In this document: piece after piece, positions 18,228-28,090 of the stretch | How the letters are laid out: each line of letters starts with the position of its first letter | How positions within the stretch are numbered: the first letter of the stretch is position 1 | Assembly (NCBI GenBank): GCA_017512425.1 | Contig: JAFWGI010000003.1 | Span: forward strand, 89,627-153,626 | Reading direction: 5' to 3' | Length of the DNA: 64,000 nucleotides | Source of the DNA: Hyphomicrobium sp. | Lineage (GTDB): Bacteria; Pseudomonadota; Alphaproteobacteria; Rhizobiales; Hyphomicrobiaceae | Translations under genes and position numbers: made by a program | The notes under the pieces: generated by a model | What the model was told of the DNA's origin: nothing | Database searches by the model: none | The model's input: the letters and a program-made list of their open reading frames with translations, nothing else

Positions 18228-20449
18228 TCGACACCTCGCTGTCGATCAAGACGTGGCGGCGGCGGCAACGCCAGCGTCATGGTTCTGAGGCGAACGGCGT
18301 TGACCGTCACGATGATGGACGACGTCGACATCGCGATTGCCGCTACGAGTGGCGTCACATATCCGGCCATCGCCATCGGCACAAAAACGACGTTGTAAAG
18401 AAGCGCGATTGCGAAGTTCTGGAGCGCGAGGCGATGCGCCGCCCGCGCGACCTTCAAAACGTCGGCGACCGCGGCAAGCTTGCCGCCCTGGAACACCGCA
18501 TCGGCGGCCGTCTGGCTGATATCGACAGCGGTCGACGGCGAGAGCGATGCGTGAGCGCTGGCAAGAGACGGCGCGTCATTCAATCCATCGCCGACCATCA
18601 GCACGCGATGGCCATCGCGTTGCAAAGCATCCAAACGCGCGTGCTTGTCGCCGGGCGTTGCGCCGCCCTGCCAAGACGCGATACCGGCGGCGCGCGCGGC
18701 TTGCGCAACCGCCTCGGGACGATCACCCGACAAAAGTGCGACGCCATACCCGGCCGCTTTGAGTTCGCCGATGACAGCGACAGCGTCCGGCCGCAGCCGG
18801 TCTTCAAACCGAAATCCAATCGGCGCAAAACTCGGCCGCTGAAACCATAGCGATGCCTCGTTCCTGCGATCCGGCTGCACGCCCACCCAATCGGCGGACC
18901 CGAGACGCACCTCATCGCCGCCGCGATCCGCCACCAATCCCGCGCCTGCAATCTCGCGCGTACCGGACTGAGGATGCACGTTCAGTCCGCGATCTCTCGC
19001 CGCGCGGACCACCGCCTGCGCATACGGGTGCCGGCTGACGACTGCGAGCGCCGCTGCGGCAGCCAGGACGTTGCCGGCAATCGCGTCGCTATCGAGCAAC
19101 CGCAAATCGCCATCGGTCAGCGTTCCGGTCTTATCGAAGACGACGGTGTCGACTTCCGCCAAGCGCTCCAATCCGTCGGCGGCTTTCAAAATCGTGCCGC
19201 GTCCGAACAGCCGGCTCGTCGCCGCGACTTGCACCGCCGGGACAGCGAGCGCCAACGCACAGGGGCACGTAATGATCAATACGGCGATGGCATGCGTCAG
19301 CGCGGGTTCCCATCCGGCACCCGCAAGCATCCAGCCAATGAATGTCAAAAGCCCCAGCACGTGCACGGCGGGTGCGTAGATGCGTGCGGCGCGGTCGGCC
19401 AAGCGCACATAGCGTCCGCGGCTCTGCTCGCCAGCCATCATGAGGCGCGCGATTTCGGCGAGCAAAGTGTTGTCGTCGCTCGCGGTCGCCATCACCTGCA
19501 ATGGGCCCGCACCGTTGATCGTGCCGGCGTGAACGCGATTTCCCGCACTCACGACGCGGGGCAACGTTTCGCCCGTGATCAAACTTTCGTCGATTTCGCT
19601 GCGCCCGGTTTCGACGATGCCGTCGGCCGCAATGCGCTCACCCGCTGCAACGATCATCGTCATGCCCGGTTTGACATGGCGCGCCTGGATCTGCCGCGCC
19701 ACGCCGTCATCGCCAATTACCGTTGCGATGAGCGCTTTGAGGCTGAGCAGATTTTCAGCAGCGCTGCGGCTTTTGAATCGCATGCTTTCATCGAGCGCGC
19801 GCCCGATCAGCAGAAAAAAGACGAGCGTCACGGCCGCATCGAAATACACCTGATCCGACCCGCGCATCGTCTGGAAGACGCTCATGGCGGTCGCGAGCGC
19901 GATGCCGAGCGAAATCGGCACATCCATGTTGAGGCGGCGGCCGCGCAGAGCCGCAAAAGCAGACGCGAAAAACGGTTGTGCCGAATAGGCGATCGCCGGC
20001 AGCGCAATCAACGCCGAAATCCAATGGAACAGCGTTTGTGCCGATGCGTCCATATCGGAGGCGTTGCCCGACCACACCGATACTGACACCATCATGATGT
20101 TGGCGGATGCGAACCCCGCGACGCCGACGCGCCCGAGCAATCCGCTCTGGCGTACCGATTGCGCGACGCCGTCATCGATCACTTCGGCTGCCGTGAAGCC
20201 TTCGTTCTGCAGCACGCCGACGAGACCAGCGCTGCTTGTCTCGCGCGCATCGAACGTGATCGCCACGCGCCGCGCGCTGAGATTGGCGCGTGCCGCCGCG
20301 ACGCCGGGACTGGCGCGCAATGCCTGCTCGATTGTCCGCACGCATCCGCCGCACACCATATGCGGCACCGCGAGCACGACGCTGACAGCCGAATCGGCCG
20401 CGTCGTCGCTGGCGCTTTGCGCGGCGCGCGGTGCTACGATGCTTTCCAT
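18224..20449 (-). CDS. ccoI: Copper-transporting P-type ATPase for cbb3 oxidase (CcoI/FixI)
   Basis: P1B-type ATPase exporting copper to the periplasm for cbb3 oxidase assembly. It has an N-terminal heavy-metal domain with the CxxC motif MVCGGC (about residues 30-35), membrane helices, the TGE phosphatase loop (ITGETLP), the CPC metal motif (about 395), DKTGT phosphorylation site (about 438) and the GDGLNDAP hinge. Length is 741 residues with the start at 20449, which has AAAGG upstream. The frame open to 20524 lies inside ccoH. Fully coupled to ccoH and ccoS by overlaps. Confidence 0.95.
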   Translation of the reverse strand: MESIVAPRAAQSASDDAADSAVSVVLAVPHMVCGGCVRTIEQALRASPGVAAARANLSARRVAITFDARETSSAGLVGVLQNEGFTAAEVIDDGVAQSVRQSGLLGRVGVAGFASANIMMVSVSVWSGNASDMDASAQTLFHWISALIALPAIAYSAQPFFASAFAALRGRRLNMDVPISLGIALATAMSVFQTMRGSDQVYFDAAVTLVFFLLIGRALDESMRFKSRSAAENLLSLKALIATVIGDDGVARQIQARHVKPGMTMIVAAGERIAADGIVETGRSEIDESLITGETLPRVVSAGNRVHAGTINGAGPLQVMATASDDNTLLAEIARLMMAGEQSRGRYVRLADRAARIYAPAVHVLGLLTFIGWMLAGAGWEPALTHAIAVLIITCPCALALAVPAVQVAATSRLFGRGTILKAADGLERLAEVDTVVFDKTGTLTDGDLRLLDSDAIAGNVLAAAAALAVVSRHPYAQAVVRAARDRGLNVHPQSGTREIAGAGLVADRGGDEVRLGSADWVGVQPDRRNEASLWFQRPSFAPIGFRFEDRLRPDAVAVIGELKAAGYGVALLSGDRPEAVAQAARAAGIASWQGGATPGDKHARLDALQRDGHRVLMVGDGLNDAPSLASAHASLSPSTAVDISQTAADAVFQGGKLAAVADVLKVARAAHRLALQNFAIALLYNVVFVPMAMAGYVTPLVAAIAMSTSSIIVTVNAVRLRTMTLALPPPPRLDRQRGVE

Positions 20450-20925
20450 ACGCGCACCTTTGACTGATAGACGGCCGCTGCATCCACTGCGGCGCTGCGG
20501 CGCGCCGTAATCGCAACCGACCATGTGCCAGCGCCAAGCGACGGCACGCGCGCTTCATGGCGGCCGCCGCCTTGATCTTCGAGAGTGAGCGCCTGATCGA
20601 AGGCATTCGTTGCCGGACGCCCGATGTTTGCCGACACGACAAGACCCTCGATGCCCGCGCCGTTGCGATCCTTGAGCGAGACGATCAATACGCCGCGCGC
20701 CGCATCGAGCGTAACGTCTTGCGACCACCCGAGCGCTTCCTGCTCGGCGCTCGATGCGATGCGTTTGTTGTAAGCCAGGCCCTTGCGATACGCGTCCGAC
20801 GTCTCAATGCCGCCGAAGGTATGCACGGCCTGATAGATCATCACCGCATCAACCGCGGTCACGATGCCGAAGAACGCCAGCATCGCGATCAGAACCTTGC
20901 GCCCCGTGATTTGAAAGTCTGTCAT
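20434..20925 (-). CDS. ccoH: FixH/CcoH family cbb3 oxidase assembly protein
   Basis: A 163-residue protein with a single N-terminal membrane helix (about 12-30) and a periplasmic beta-rich domain. It carries the FixH pattern [13 protein letters not shown] and a later [14 protein letters not shown]. CcoH interacts with and stabilises cbb3 oxidase during assembly. It lies five bases downstream of ccoG and overlaps the start of ccoI by 16 bases. Confidence 0.93.
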   Translation of the reverse strand: MTDFQITGRKVLIAMLAFFGIVTAVDAVMIYQAVHTFGGIETSDAYRKGLAYNKRIASSAEQEALGWSQDVTLDAARGVLIVSLKDRNGAGIEGLVVSANIGRPATNAFDQALTLEDQGGGRHEARVPSLGAGTWSVAITARRSAAVDAAAVYQSKVRVWKAS

Positions 20926-20930
20926 GGCTA

Positions 20931-22481
20931 TTATCCGTTGGGTCCGTGAAATGCCGTCTGCCGCGTACTCGCGACGCCCGTCGCCGTGTCGGTCACCGTG
21001 ATGTCGAGCGGCGTCGATGCGCCGTGGCGTTGTCCGGCACGATCGCGTGGCAACGTCACGAAAATTTTCACCGCTCTGACATCGGCGGGCGGAACAGTCA
21101 GGACACTGCCCGCGTCCTTCGCGCCCGCGATTACGGTCGTCACGCCGTCGATGCCCGAGACATCGATGCGCACGGAGCGTTCTGTCCCGGCCTTGTTGAC
21201 GATCTTGATCGTGTAGCCGTTGCGCAGACTGCCGTCGCTCAACGTCACGAACTGCGGATTGCGGTCTGCTAGCACACTGATTTCGAGATCGGCGCGATTG
21301 AGCAGCGCCGTTCCCATCAAACCGCCGACGAGGACGATCAAGCCTGCATAAAGCAGCGTCCTCGGCCGAAAGATGCGCAAGCCGTCGCGGGGGCCCGCCG
21401 TCGCACTCGCGAGGTTATGTTCGGTTGTATAATCGATCAGGCCACGCGGACGCCCGACCTTGTCCATGATCTCGTCGCACGCATCGATGCAGAGCGCGCA
21501 TTGAATGCATTCGAGCTGCGCGCCGTTGCGAATATCAATGCCCATCGGGCAGACCGCGACGCAGGCTTTGCAGTCGACGCAGTTGCCGCGATTGTCCCAG
21601 GTTTCATTTTTCTTGTGCGACCCGCGCGGCTCGCCGATTGCCGCCCGGTACGAGACGAGAAGCGAATGCCGATCCAGCATCGCGCCCTGAATGCGCGGCC
21701 AGGGGCACATGTAGATACAGACCTGCTCGCGCGCGATGCCGCCGAGCAGATACGTCGTCCCGGTAAAAATCGCGAGAAACGCATACGCCACGGCCGGCGC
21801 GGTACCATTCACGAGCTCCATGGCGAGTGTCGGCGCATCTCTGAAATAGAAGACGAAGGCGCCGCCGGTCATCAGCCCGATGAACAGCCACGAGGCATGC
21901 GTCGCCGCCTTCTTCCAGATCTTCTCGAACGTCCACGGTCCGTTATCGAGACGCATATGGGCGTTGCGGTCGCCTTGCCAATAGCGCTCGACGGCGATCA
22001 TCAGATCGGTCCACACCGTCTGCGGGCAAGCGTATCCGCACCACATGCGGCCGGCGACCGACGTCACGAGGAACAGTCCAAGCGCCGAGATGACGAGCAG
22101 CCCGGTGACGTAATAGAATTCCTGCGCCCAGATTTCGAGAGGCCCGAAATACAAGCGCTGATGCTCGAAATCGAACAGGATCGCCTGCGACGGCAGGCCT
22201 TCGCCGCGCGAATACCGGAGCCACGGCACGACATAATAGATCGCCAGCGTCACCGCCATGATTGCCCACTTGATGGTGCGATAGCGGCCGTGCGCCTTCT
22301 TCGGATAAACATGCTCGCGCGATGCGTAGGCGATGCGGCCTGGTCCCGCATCGACGCCGAGCGTGATCGGCTTTTTATGCGCGACCGCCTGGACGTCGTG
22401 GCGCATCACACCCGGCGCTGCTTCAGAGACCGCGGCGCCGGTGATGTAGTCATTGGCCGTTCGTTTGGCGTGATCAGGCAT
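20931..22481 (-). CDS. ccoG: Cytochrome cbb3 oxidase accessory protein CcoG/FixG (4Fe-4S ferredoxin-type)
   Basis: Membrane-bound cupric reductase-like maturation factor. It has five hydrophobic segments in the first 260 residues and a polyferredoxin part with two 4Fe-4S motifs: [12 protein letters not shown] (about 300) and [12 protein letters not shown] (about 325). A C-terminal Ig-like periplasmic domain follows. Length is 516 residues from the ATG at 22481. The frame remains open to 22565 but would overlap ccoP. First of the ccoGHIS maturation genes, 55 bases after ccoP. Confidence 0.95.
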   Translation of the reverse strand: MPDHAKRTANDYITGAAVSEAAPGVMRHDVQAVAHKKPITLGVDAGPGRIAYASREHVYPKKAHGRYRTIKWAIMAVTLAIYYVVPWLRYSRGEGLPSQAILFDFEHQRLYFGPLEIWAQEFYYVTGLLVISALGLFLVTSVAGRMWCGYACPQTVWTDLMIAVERYWQGDRNAHMRLDNGPWTFEKIWKKAATHASWLFIGLMTGGAFVFYFRDAPTLAMELVNGTAPAVAYAFLAIFTGTTYLLGGIAREQVCIYMCPWPRIQGAMLDRHSLLVSYRAAIGEPRGSHKKNETWDNRGNCVDCKACVAVCPMGIDIRNGAQLECIQCALCIDACDEIMDKVGRPRGLIDYTTEHNLASATAGPRDGLRIFRPRTLLYAGLIVLVGGLMGTALLNRADLEISVLADRNPQFVTLSDGSLRNGYTIKIVNKAGTERSVRIDVSGIDGVTTVIAGAKDAGSVLTVPPADVRAVKIFVTLPRDRAGQRHGASTPLDITVTDTATGVASTRQTAFHGPNG

Positions 22482-22536
22482 AACCAATATCGTTGCAATC
22501 GATGAACGCTCGCGTTGAACAAGCGGCGGCTTGTGT

Positions 22537-23409
22537 TTACTTGCCGCCTCCCAGCGCGTGGACATAAACCGTCAGCATCTTGATCGACACGGGATCAAGC
22601 CGCCCTTCCCACGCCGGCATGATGCCGCCACGGCCGGTTGCAATGCTGGCCGCGACCTGCTGCTGCGAATTGCCGTAAAGCCAGATGCTATCGACGAGAT
22701 TGGGCGCACCCATCTCGGTATTTCCCGTGCCGTCGGGATTGTGGCAGACGGCGCATTGGTCAGCGAATGTTGCAGCACCTCGCGCGGCCTGTTCCTTATC
22801 GGCATCGAGACCGGCCATCAGCCGCACGTGACTCGCAACATCGTTGATCTGCGCCGCATCAAGCGCGCCATCAAGTCCGAAGCGCGGCATTGCGGTTGCG
22901 TGCGTCTGCTCGTGGCTGCTGCGAATGCCGTAGCTGATCGTCTTATGGATTGTATCGAGCGTGCCGCCCCATAGCCAATCATCGTCATTCAAGTTTGGAT
23001 AGCCGGTCGCGCCCTGCGCCCCGCGTCCATGACATGCGGCGCAATTCTCGCCAAATAGCGCTGCACCACCGGCCATCGCGAACTGCATCAGTTCCGGCGA
23101 TTGTTTGATGTCGGCAAGCGGAGTCTTGTCGATGGCCTGCCGGAACGTGTCCTGCGCGGCCTTCGCCTGCGCAATGTCGGCCGCGACTTCCGAGCGCTGG
23201 CTATAGCCGAGCATTCCCTTGGTATAGCCGCTCAGCGTCGGCCATGCCGGATACGCGATCCAATAGCCGATGCCCCAGACGATGGTCGCGTACATGACGT
23301 ACAGCCACCACTTCGGCAACGGCTTGTTCAACTCGCGGATATCGTCATCCCAAACGTGGCCCGTGGTCTCTGTGCCCGTGACGTGATCGAAATGTTTTTC
23401 GTGTGCCAT
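22537..23409 (-). CDS. ccoP: Cytochrome cbb3 oxidase subunit III, diheme cytochrome c (CcoP/FixP)
   Basis: A 290-residue membrane-anchored cytochrome that passes electrons to the oxidase. An N-terminal helix (about 35-55) is followed by two cytochrome c domains, each with a heme motif: CAACHG (about 122) and CAVCHN (about 219). Sixth-ligand methionines are plausible in TAMPRFG and GIMPAWEG. It lies nine bases after ccoQ in the ccoNOQP operon. Confidence 0.96.
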   Translation of the reverse strand: MAHEKHFDHVTGTETTGHVWDDDIRELNKPLPKWWLYVMYATIVWGIGYWIAYPAWPTLSGYTKGMLGYSQRSEVAADIAQAKAAQDTFRQAIDKTPLADIKQSPELMQFAMAGGAALFGENCAACHGRGAQGATGYPNLNDDDWLWGGTLDTIHKTISYGIRSSHEQTHATAMPRFGLDGALDAAQINDVASHVRLMAGLDADKEQAARGAATFADQCAVCHNPDGTGNTEMGAPNLVDSIWLYGNSQQQVAASIATGRGGIMPAWEGRLDPVSIKMLTVYVHALGGGK

Positions 23410-23418
23410 GAGATCGCG

Positions 23419-23601
23419 CTACCGCTTCTGATCGAGATTGCTGCTGTCGAGCGGCAGACGTGCCGCGCGTTCGAAGGCTTTTTTGTTCGCTGGGCGGAAG
23501 GCATGGAACGCCACGCCCGCGAGGACCGCCACGAACAGGATCGAGGCGATAAAATGCGACAGAGCCTGTAGCGTCTCATACGTCGTCGCTGCATCGGTCA
23601 T
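23419..23601 (-). CDS. ccoQ: Cytochrome cbb3 oxidase subunit CcoQ/FixQ
   Basis: A 60-residue single-helix subunit with the typical order: short N-terminus, hydrophobic helix (about 15-37), then FRPANKKAFERAARLPL. It stabilises the CcoNO core with CcoP. The ATG at 23601 has GAGGA upstream; a longer in-frame reading overlaps ccoO and is rejected. Confidence 0.93.
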   Translation of the reverse strand: MTDAATTYETLQALSHFIASILFVAVLAGVAFHAFRPANKKAFERAARLPLDSSNLDQKR

Positions 23602-23614
23602 GATTTTGTCCTCT

Positions 23615-24349
23615 TCAGCGCAGGTTCGGGCCGCTGGCGTCGTACTTGGTGAAATCGACGAGCGTGCCGAGCATTTGGAGATAGGCAATCATCGCGTCGA
23701 GTTCCGTTGGCGGTGCGTCGGCCGCCGTATTGCCGTCGAATTTGCGGATCTGCGCTTTCGGGTAACGCTGCGCTAAGTCCTTTGCCGCTTTCGTATCGGG
23801 CGTGATCTGCGCTTCGAGATCGGCCTTGGCGTTGCTGATCATCTCGTCGGTATAGGGTACGCCTGCCAGACGCAGCGCCTTCATGCGGTCGGCGACATTG
23901 CTGTAATCGAGCGGCGTCTGTCCGAGGAACGGATAGCCCGGCATGATCGACGCCGGCACGACCGCGCGCGGATTGATCATGTGCTCGACGTGCCAGCTAT
24001 CGGAAAACTTTCCGCCGACGCGCGCAAGATCGGGACCGGTCCGCTTCGAGCCCCACTGGAATGGGTGGTCGTACATGCTTTCCGCGGCGAGCGAATAATG
24101 CCCGTAGCGTTCGACCTCATCGCGCAGCGAGCGGATCATCTGGCTATGGCAATTGTAGCAGCCTTCGCGCAGGTAGATGTCGCGTCCGGCGAGTTCGAGC
24201 GGCGAATACGGCCGCATCCCCTGCACCTTCTCGATCGTCGACTGCAGCATGAACAGCGGCGCGATTTCGACGATGCCGCCGATCGACACGACGATCAGCA
24301 CGCCGATCAGCAGAATGAGCGAGTTCTTCTCAAATATTGCGTGGTTCAC
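23615..24349 (-). CDS. ccoO: Cytochrome cbb3 oxidase subunit II, monoheme cytochrome c (CcoO/FixO)
   Basis: A 244-residue membrane-anchored cytochrome c, the family's usual size. An N-terminal helix (about 10-30) is followed by the heme motif CYNCHS near residue 65 and the conserved [16 protein letters not shown]. The GTG start at 24349 has GGGGAG seven bases upstream. A TTG at 24364 is in frame but lies against the ccoN stop with no spacing for a ribosome site. Confidence 0.96.
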   Translation of the reverse strand: MNHAIFEKNSLILLIGVLIVVSIGGIVEIAPLFMLQSTIEKVQGMRPYSPLELAGRDIYLREGCYNCHSQMIRSLRDEVERYGHYSLAAESMYDHPFQWGSKRTGPDLARVGGKFSDSWHVEHMINPRAVVPASIMPGYPFLGQTPLDYSNVADRMKALRLAGVPYTDEMISNAKADLEAQITPDTKAAKDLAQRYPKAQIRKFDGNTAADAPPTELDAMIAYLQMLGTLVDFTKYDASGPNLR

Positions 24350-24364
24350 AGGTTTGCTCCCCAA

Positions 24365-26026
24365 TCACTCTGCCGGCACGGCGCGAAGTCCGCGCAGTTC
24401 AGGTGCTGCCGCAACAGCTGGCTGGTCCTTGATGTCGACCGGTGCGTCGCCGCGGATTGTTCTCCAGACGTTGAGCGCCATCACCAAGCTGCCAGCAACG
24501 AACAGCAGTCCGCCCACGGCCCGGATGATGAAGGGCCAATGCTTGGCTTCGACCGTTTCGATGAACGCGTATTTGAGGAAGCCGAGGTTATCGTAGGCGC
24601 GCCACATCAAACCTTCGGTGATACCCGCGACCCACATCGACGTGATGTAAAGAACAAGGCCGATGGTCGCGAGCCAGAAGTGCCACTCGACCATGCGCAT
24701 CGAGTAGAGGCCCTGCCGCTTCCACAGCCACGGCACGAGGCAATAGACGGCGCCGAACGACACCATACCGACCCAGCCGAGCGCACCGGAGTGCACATGA
24801 CCAACCGTCCACTCCGTATAATGCGAGAGCGAGTTCACCGCTTTGATCGACATCAGCGGGCCTTCGAACGTCGACATGCCGTAGAATGCGACCGAGACGA
24901 CGAGGAAGCGCACGACCGCGTCCGTCCGCAGACGATCCCAGGCGCCCGACAGCGTCATCAGGCCGTTGATCATCCCACCCCACGACGGCATCCAGAGAAT
25001 GATGGACATCGTCATGCCGAGCGTTTGCGCCCAATCGGGCAGCGCGGTGTAGTGCAAGTGGTGCGGGCCGGCCCAGATGTAGAGGAAGATCAGCGACCAG
25101 AAGTGCACGATCGACAAACGGTACGAATAGACAGGACGTTCGACGCGCTTCGGAATGAAGTAATACATGATGCCGAGGAACCCGGCTGTCAGGAAGAAGC
25201 CGACGGCGTTATGCCCGTACCACCATTGCGTCATGGCGCTCTGCACGCCGGCGAACAGCGAGTAGCTCTGACTGCCGAGCAGCGACACAGGGATCGACAG
25301 GTTGTTGATGACGTGCAGCATCGCAATCGTCACGATGAACGCCAGATAGAACCAGTTCGCGACGTAGATGTGCGGTTCTTCGCGCTTGTACAGCGTTGCA
25401 AGAAACACCAGCAGATACGCGACCCAGACGACCGTCAGCCAGAGGTCGACGTACCATTCCGGTTCCGCGTACTCCTTGCCCTGCGTCACACCAAGCAGAT
25501 AGCCGGACGCTGCGAGCACGATGAAAAGCTGGTAGCCCCAAACGACAAACCACGGCGACCACTTACCCGCGAGGCGCGCGCGCGACGTGCGTTGCACGAC
25601 GTAGAGCGATGTGGCGATCAGCGCGTTGCCGCCGAATGCGAAGACGACGGCGGATGTGTGAACGGGGCGCAAGCGGCCGAAGTTCGTCCACGGCAGATCG
25701 AAGTTGAGCGCTGGAAACGCCAGTTGCCACGCGAGAATGTCGCCGACCAGAAAGCCGACAACGCCCCAGAACACGCACGCGATCGTCGCGACGCGAATCG
25801 GGCCGTCCATGTACCCTTCGTCACGATCGGCGGCGGCATCGCTTGGGTGCGTGATGAGATAGCCAAGCGCCAGCAGGCTGGCGATCGCGAACATCGCGCC
25901 GTTAATGGCGATCGGCGTATCCGTTCCGGCGAACGCGTAAAGAAGCCCTATCGCTCCGCACAGCAGCGCACTGCCGATGGCAAGACTGTCCCCAAGCGCT
26001 GATCGTTCTATGGCCGTATCCGACAC
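24365..26026 (-). CDS. ccoN: Cytochrome cbb3 oxidase catalytic subunit I (CcoN/FixN)
   Basis: High-affinity terminal oxidase core, reducing oxygen and pumping protons at low oxygen. It has about 12 to 14 helices and the histidine ligands of hemes and CuB, including [10 protein letters not shown] and [11 protein letters not shown]. The GTG start at 26026 is preceded by GGGGGG at good spacing, giving 553 residues; a TTG four codons upstream coincides with that ribosome site and is unlikely. It is the first gene of ccoNOQP and has a perfect FNR/FixK box about 90 bases upstream. Confidence 0.96.
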   Translation of the reverse strand: MSDTAIERSALGDSLAIGSALLCGAIGLLYAFAGTDTPIAINGAMFAIASLLALGYLITHPSDAAADRDEGYMDGPIRVATIACVFWGVVGFLVGDILAWQLAFPALNFDLPWTNFGRLRPVHTSAVVFAFGGNALIATSLYVVQRTSRARLAGKWSPWFVVWGYQLFIVLAASGYLLGVTQGKEYAEPEWYVDLWLTVVWVAYLLVFLATLYKREEPHIYVANWFYLAFIVTIAMLHVINNLSIPVSLLGSQSYSLFAGVQSAMTQWWYGHNAVGFFLTAGFLGIMYYFIPKRVERPVYSYRLSIVHFWSLIFLYIWAGPHHLHYTALPDWAQTLGMTMSIILWMPSWGGMINGLMTLSGAWDRLRTDAVVRFLVVSVAFYGMSTFEGPLMSIKAVNSLSHYTEWTVGHVHSGALGWVGMVSFGAVYCLVPWLWKRQGLYSMRMVEWHFWLATIGLVLYITSMWVAGITEGLMWRAYDNLGFLKYAFIETVEAKHWPFIIRAVGGLLFVAGSLVMALNVWRTIRGDAPVDIKDQPAVAAAPELRGLRAVPAE

Positions 26027-26115
26027 GACGCCCCCCAATTGAAAGGTTCAACGGTCGCGGCAGCACATGCAGCGTTGACCTTCGTCATGTTTTGGATGAT
26101 TGGCGGCCGTGAACC

Positions 26116-26129
26116 TTGATTTGGATCAA
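26116..26129. promoter_or_regulatory. FNR/FixK box upstream of ccoN
   Basis: TTGATTTGGATCAA is a perfect TTGAT-N4-ATCAA anaerobox. It lies about 90-104 bp upstream of the ccoN GTG, a distance that allows activation of a promoter with a normal leader. The expected activator is the FNR-type protein encoded at 26280-26996 or an unlinked FixK. Confidence 0.85.
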
Positions 26130-26279
26130 GACTGGCGCATAGCGCGGGTGACGACTTCGTCGCACCCGTATGATGACGCGACACGCATGATGCGCCGCGC
26201 GCTGTATGTTGGCGCTAGAAAACTGGGAGAAAAACTGGGACGGTTAAAATCGCCGCAGGGCGTGTGCGCGCGGCGCCGC

Positions 26280-26996
26280 TCAGCCGTCGACGCTTTCTGA
26301 GATGTTGCGCAGACGATCCATGTCCTGCACCACGACCGTCCGCGCACCTTCGATTGCGATGTGGCCGTCGTTCTTGAGCCGCGTGAACTGGCGGCTGACC
26401 GTTTCGATCGTCAGGCCGAGAAAGTCCGCAATTTCTGCACGCGATAGCGGCAGCTCGAACCGCGTGACGTGACCCGCAGCGTGGCAGCCGACGGACTGCA
26501 TGCGCCGCGCCACCATCACGAGGAAGCTTGCTACCTTTTCTTCAGCACTCTTGCGGCCAAGGAGCAGCATCCATTCCTGCGCCGCATCAAGCTCGTCAAG
26601 CGTGTGCTCGAACAGGCGATGTTCGAGATCCTGGAATTCCTTGGCGAGTTTTTCAAACTGCTGCGTCTCGAAGGTGCACAGGTGCACATCGGTGACGGCC
26701 TCGGCGTTGTAGGGGCTGTTCGCGCGGAACGGACGGCCGAGAAAATCCGAGGCAAACTGCAGCCCGACGATCTGCTGGCGGCCATCGCCGAGCGACTTCG
26801 TCAGCTTAACGACGCCAGAAATGATGTTCGCGAAATAGCTCGACTTCTCGTTGTCGCGCATAATGACGGCGCCCGGCGGCAGCAGCTTCGCGTGCGCCAT
26901 GCCGTTCAGCCGCTCGATCTCGGGGCGCGTCAAGGCGCTGCAGACCGAGCGATGGCGAACCGCGCAGCTATCACATCTGATGATTTGGCCAACCAT
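26280..26996 (-). CDS. FNR-type oxygen-responsive Crp/Fnr transcriptional regulator
   Basis: A 238-residue regulator with an N-terminal cysteine cluster, C8-x2-C11-x7-C19 (CDSCAVRHRSVC), and a further Cys in VHLCTFE near residue 107. Together these could bind an oxygen-labile 4Fe-4S cluster. The sensory beta-roll is followed by the dimer helix and a Crp-type winged helix containing TIETVSRQFTRL. That E-x2-S-R core is the one that reads TTGAT half-sites. The ATG at 26996 has GGAAGG upstream. It sits beside the cbb3 operon and two perfect FNR boxes, so it is the likely low-oxygen activator. FnrL/FnrN type. Confidence 0.92.
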   Translation of the reverse strand: MVGQIIRCDSCAVRHRSVCSALTRPEIERLNGMAHAKLLPPGAVIMRDNEKSSYFANIISGVVKLTKSLGDGRQQIVGLQFASDFLGRPFRANSPYNAEAVTDVHLCTFETQQFEKLAKEFQDLEHRLFEHTLDELDAAQEWMLLLGRKSAEEKVASFLVMVARRMQSVGCHAAGHVTRFELPLSRAEIADFLGLTIETVSRQFTRLKNDGHIAIEGARTVVVQDMDRLRNISESVDG

Positions 26997-27165
26997 TGAA
27001 ATTGCCGCCTTCCGGGGACGAGTAAAGTTCTGAGTCGATGACGTGACGCGCACATAAGCAGTCACCCAATCGACGCCAAACGGCATTCAGTGACGCATCC
27101 GCGCGCATTGCTGCGATCGCAACTGCGTCCGTGCTGCCGAAGGTCGCAATAAACTCAGCCTGTTG

Positions 27166-27179
27166 TTGATCAAAATCAA
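27166..27179. promoter_or_regulatory. FNR/FixK box between the FNR-type gene and the DUF2892 gene
   Basis: TTGATCAAAATCAA is a second perfect TTGAT-N4-ATCAA site. It lies 86 bp upstream of the DUF2892 start on the + strand and 170 bp upstream of the FNR-type gene on the - strand. Activation of the membrane protein gene fits best; autoregulation of the FNR-type gene is also possible. Confidence 0.82.
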
Positions 27180-27264
27180 CGTCGCGTTTGCGCGCGCTGG
27201 CACATTGCGACGCAGCCCCGTTTATCGCGCCGCAATACGCGCGCGCATTGCAGGAGACAGGACA

Positions 27265-27459
27265 TTGAACGTTAACATCGGCCGCGCCGACCGCGCCGCG
27301 CGCATCATCGTTGGATTGCTTCTGCTTGGATCACCGCTCGCTTGGTACGGCCCAGAGAACATCAATGCGTGGGGCTACGTCGGCTTGATTCCATTCCTGA
27401 CAGGCCTCACGGGCTATTGTCCGCTCTACGCCAAACTCGGTTGGTCAACCGCACGCTGA
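27265..27459 (+). CDS. DUF2892 (YgaP-like transmembrane) small membrane protein
   Basis: A 64-residue protein with the DUF2892 pattern: MNVNIGRADRAARI at the start, two membrane helices, and GLTGYCPLYAKLG near the end. The conserved Cys is in the GYCPLY motif. The TTG start is supported by AGGAGA seven bases upstream. DUF2892 proteins often accompany sulfur or low-oxygen metabolism; here a perfect FNR box precedes the gene. Confidence 0.85.
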   Translation: MNVNIGRADRAARIIVGLLLLGSPLAWYGPENINAWGYVGLIPFLTGLTGYCPLYAKLGWSTAR

Positions 27460-27523
27460 TGAACATCGGAACCGCGTGCTGAACCGAACGTTGCTATCGT
27501 CAAAGCAACGGTGGAGAAATGTG

Positions 27524-27697
27524 ATGGCGACCAAAACCAAAGAGACGGTCCAGCAAGGTGACAAGCCGAGCGATCAGAGCCAGAAAGGCGGCTTGAGCCA
27601 GGAAGAGTCGGGCGGTCCGGGGTCACGCGAAAAACGCAAGAACCAGGAGAAGGACGGTCAGCTCGAGCAGGGTCGGCAGAACGACCTCGACGACTAG
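27524..27697 (+). CDS. Small, very hydrophilic protein, unknown function
   Basis: A 57-residue protein made almost only of Lys, Gln, Glu, Gly, Ser and Asp, likely disordered, with the acidic end QNDLDD. The ATG has GGAG about eight bases upstream. The composition resembles small stress-related or hydrophilin-like proteins, but no family can be named. It follows the DUF2892 gene by 64 bases and may share its transcript. Confidence 0.6.
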   Translation: MATKTKETVQQGDKPSDQSQKGGLSQEESGGPGSREKRKNQEKDGQLEQGRQNDLDD

Positions 27698-27698
27698 C

Positions 27699-27727
27699 GA
27701 CTGTCAGGCGCATTGGACTGTCAGGCG
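27699..27727. repeat. 12-bp direct repeat GACTGTCAGGCG
   Basis: Two identical copies at 27699-27710 and 27716-27727, separated by five bases. They sit in the gap between the small hydrophilic protein gene and the 3' end of tRNA-Lys. The period of 17 bases is not a whole helical turn. It may be a trace of slippage or a binding site. Confidence 0.5.
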
Positions 27728-27747
27728 GATGCCGGAAAAAGACGAAA

Positions 27748-27823
27748 TGGTGGGTGATCACAGGCTCGAACTGTGGACCCGGTGATTAAGAGTCACCTGC
27801 TCTACCAACTGAGCTAATCACCC
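27748..27823 (-). tRNA. tRNA-Lys (anticodon CTT)
   Basis: A 76-nt cloverleaf reads on the - strand. The acceptor arms are GGGTGAT / ATCACCC, and the D arm has AGCTCAGTTGGTAGAGCA. The anticodon stem GGTGA / TCACC carries loop CTCTTAA (anticodon CTT), and the T arm contains GTTCGAGC. The CCA end is encoded. A T-rich tract follows at about 27735-27745 and may serve as terminator. Confidence 0.97.
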
Positions 27824-28090
27824 ACTATTTCATTGGCCGGATGGCCTGTCGTAAGAGGCCCTAAAGCCCGTCTTGACGGGCCAGGAGGCCTATCGTGCGA
27901 CCGGACCGCCTCGATCTAATGAGGGCGTTACCGATGGCAAAGGGGGCCCAAACCGGCCCCCAATCCGGTTCGTCTAGCACCCTGTTTGGAGGCTGTCTAG
28001 CCCGGCCGCGCACATTTACCGAAAGCCTGTGCATCGCCGGATTGCGCTTTTAAATCAGCGCGCCGCATCGCCCTGCCGGCGCGTCAGCGA
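27824..28090. other. Intergenic region between mreB and tRNA-Lys with a hairpin
   Basis: No reading frame is credible here. A 7-bp hairpin, GGGGGCC / GGCCCCC, at 27942-27961 is followed on the - strand by TTT and probably helps end mreB transcription. A second small hairpin, GCCCGTC / GACGGGC, lies near 27867-27883, just upstream of the tRNA on its own strand. Confidence 0.5.

Noticed and set aside
23981..26002. A 673-codon open frame on the + strand opposite ccoO and ccoN
   Set aside because: It is antisense to two unmistakable cbb3 subunits, its translation is rich in Arg, His and Asp without domains, and such frames arise from codon bias in GC-rich DNA.
27748..27823. tRNA-Lys as an integration site of a genomic island
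   Set aside because: No integrase, no second copy of the tRNA 3' end and normal core genes on both sides.
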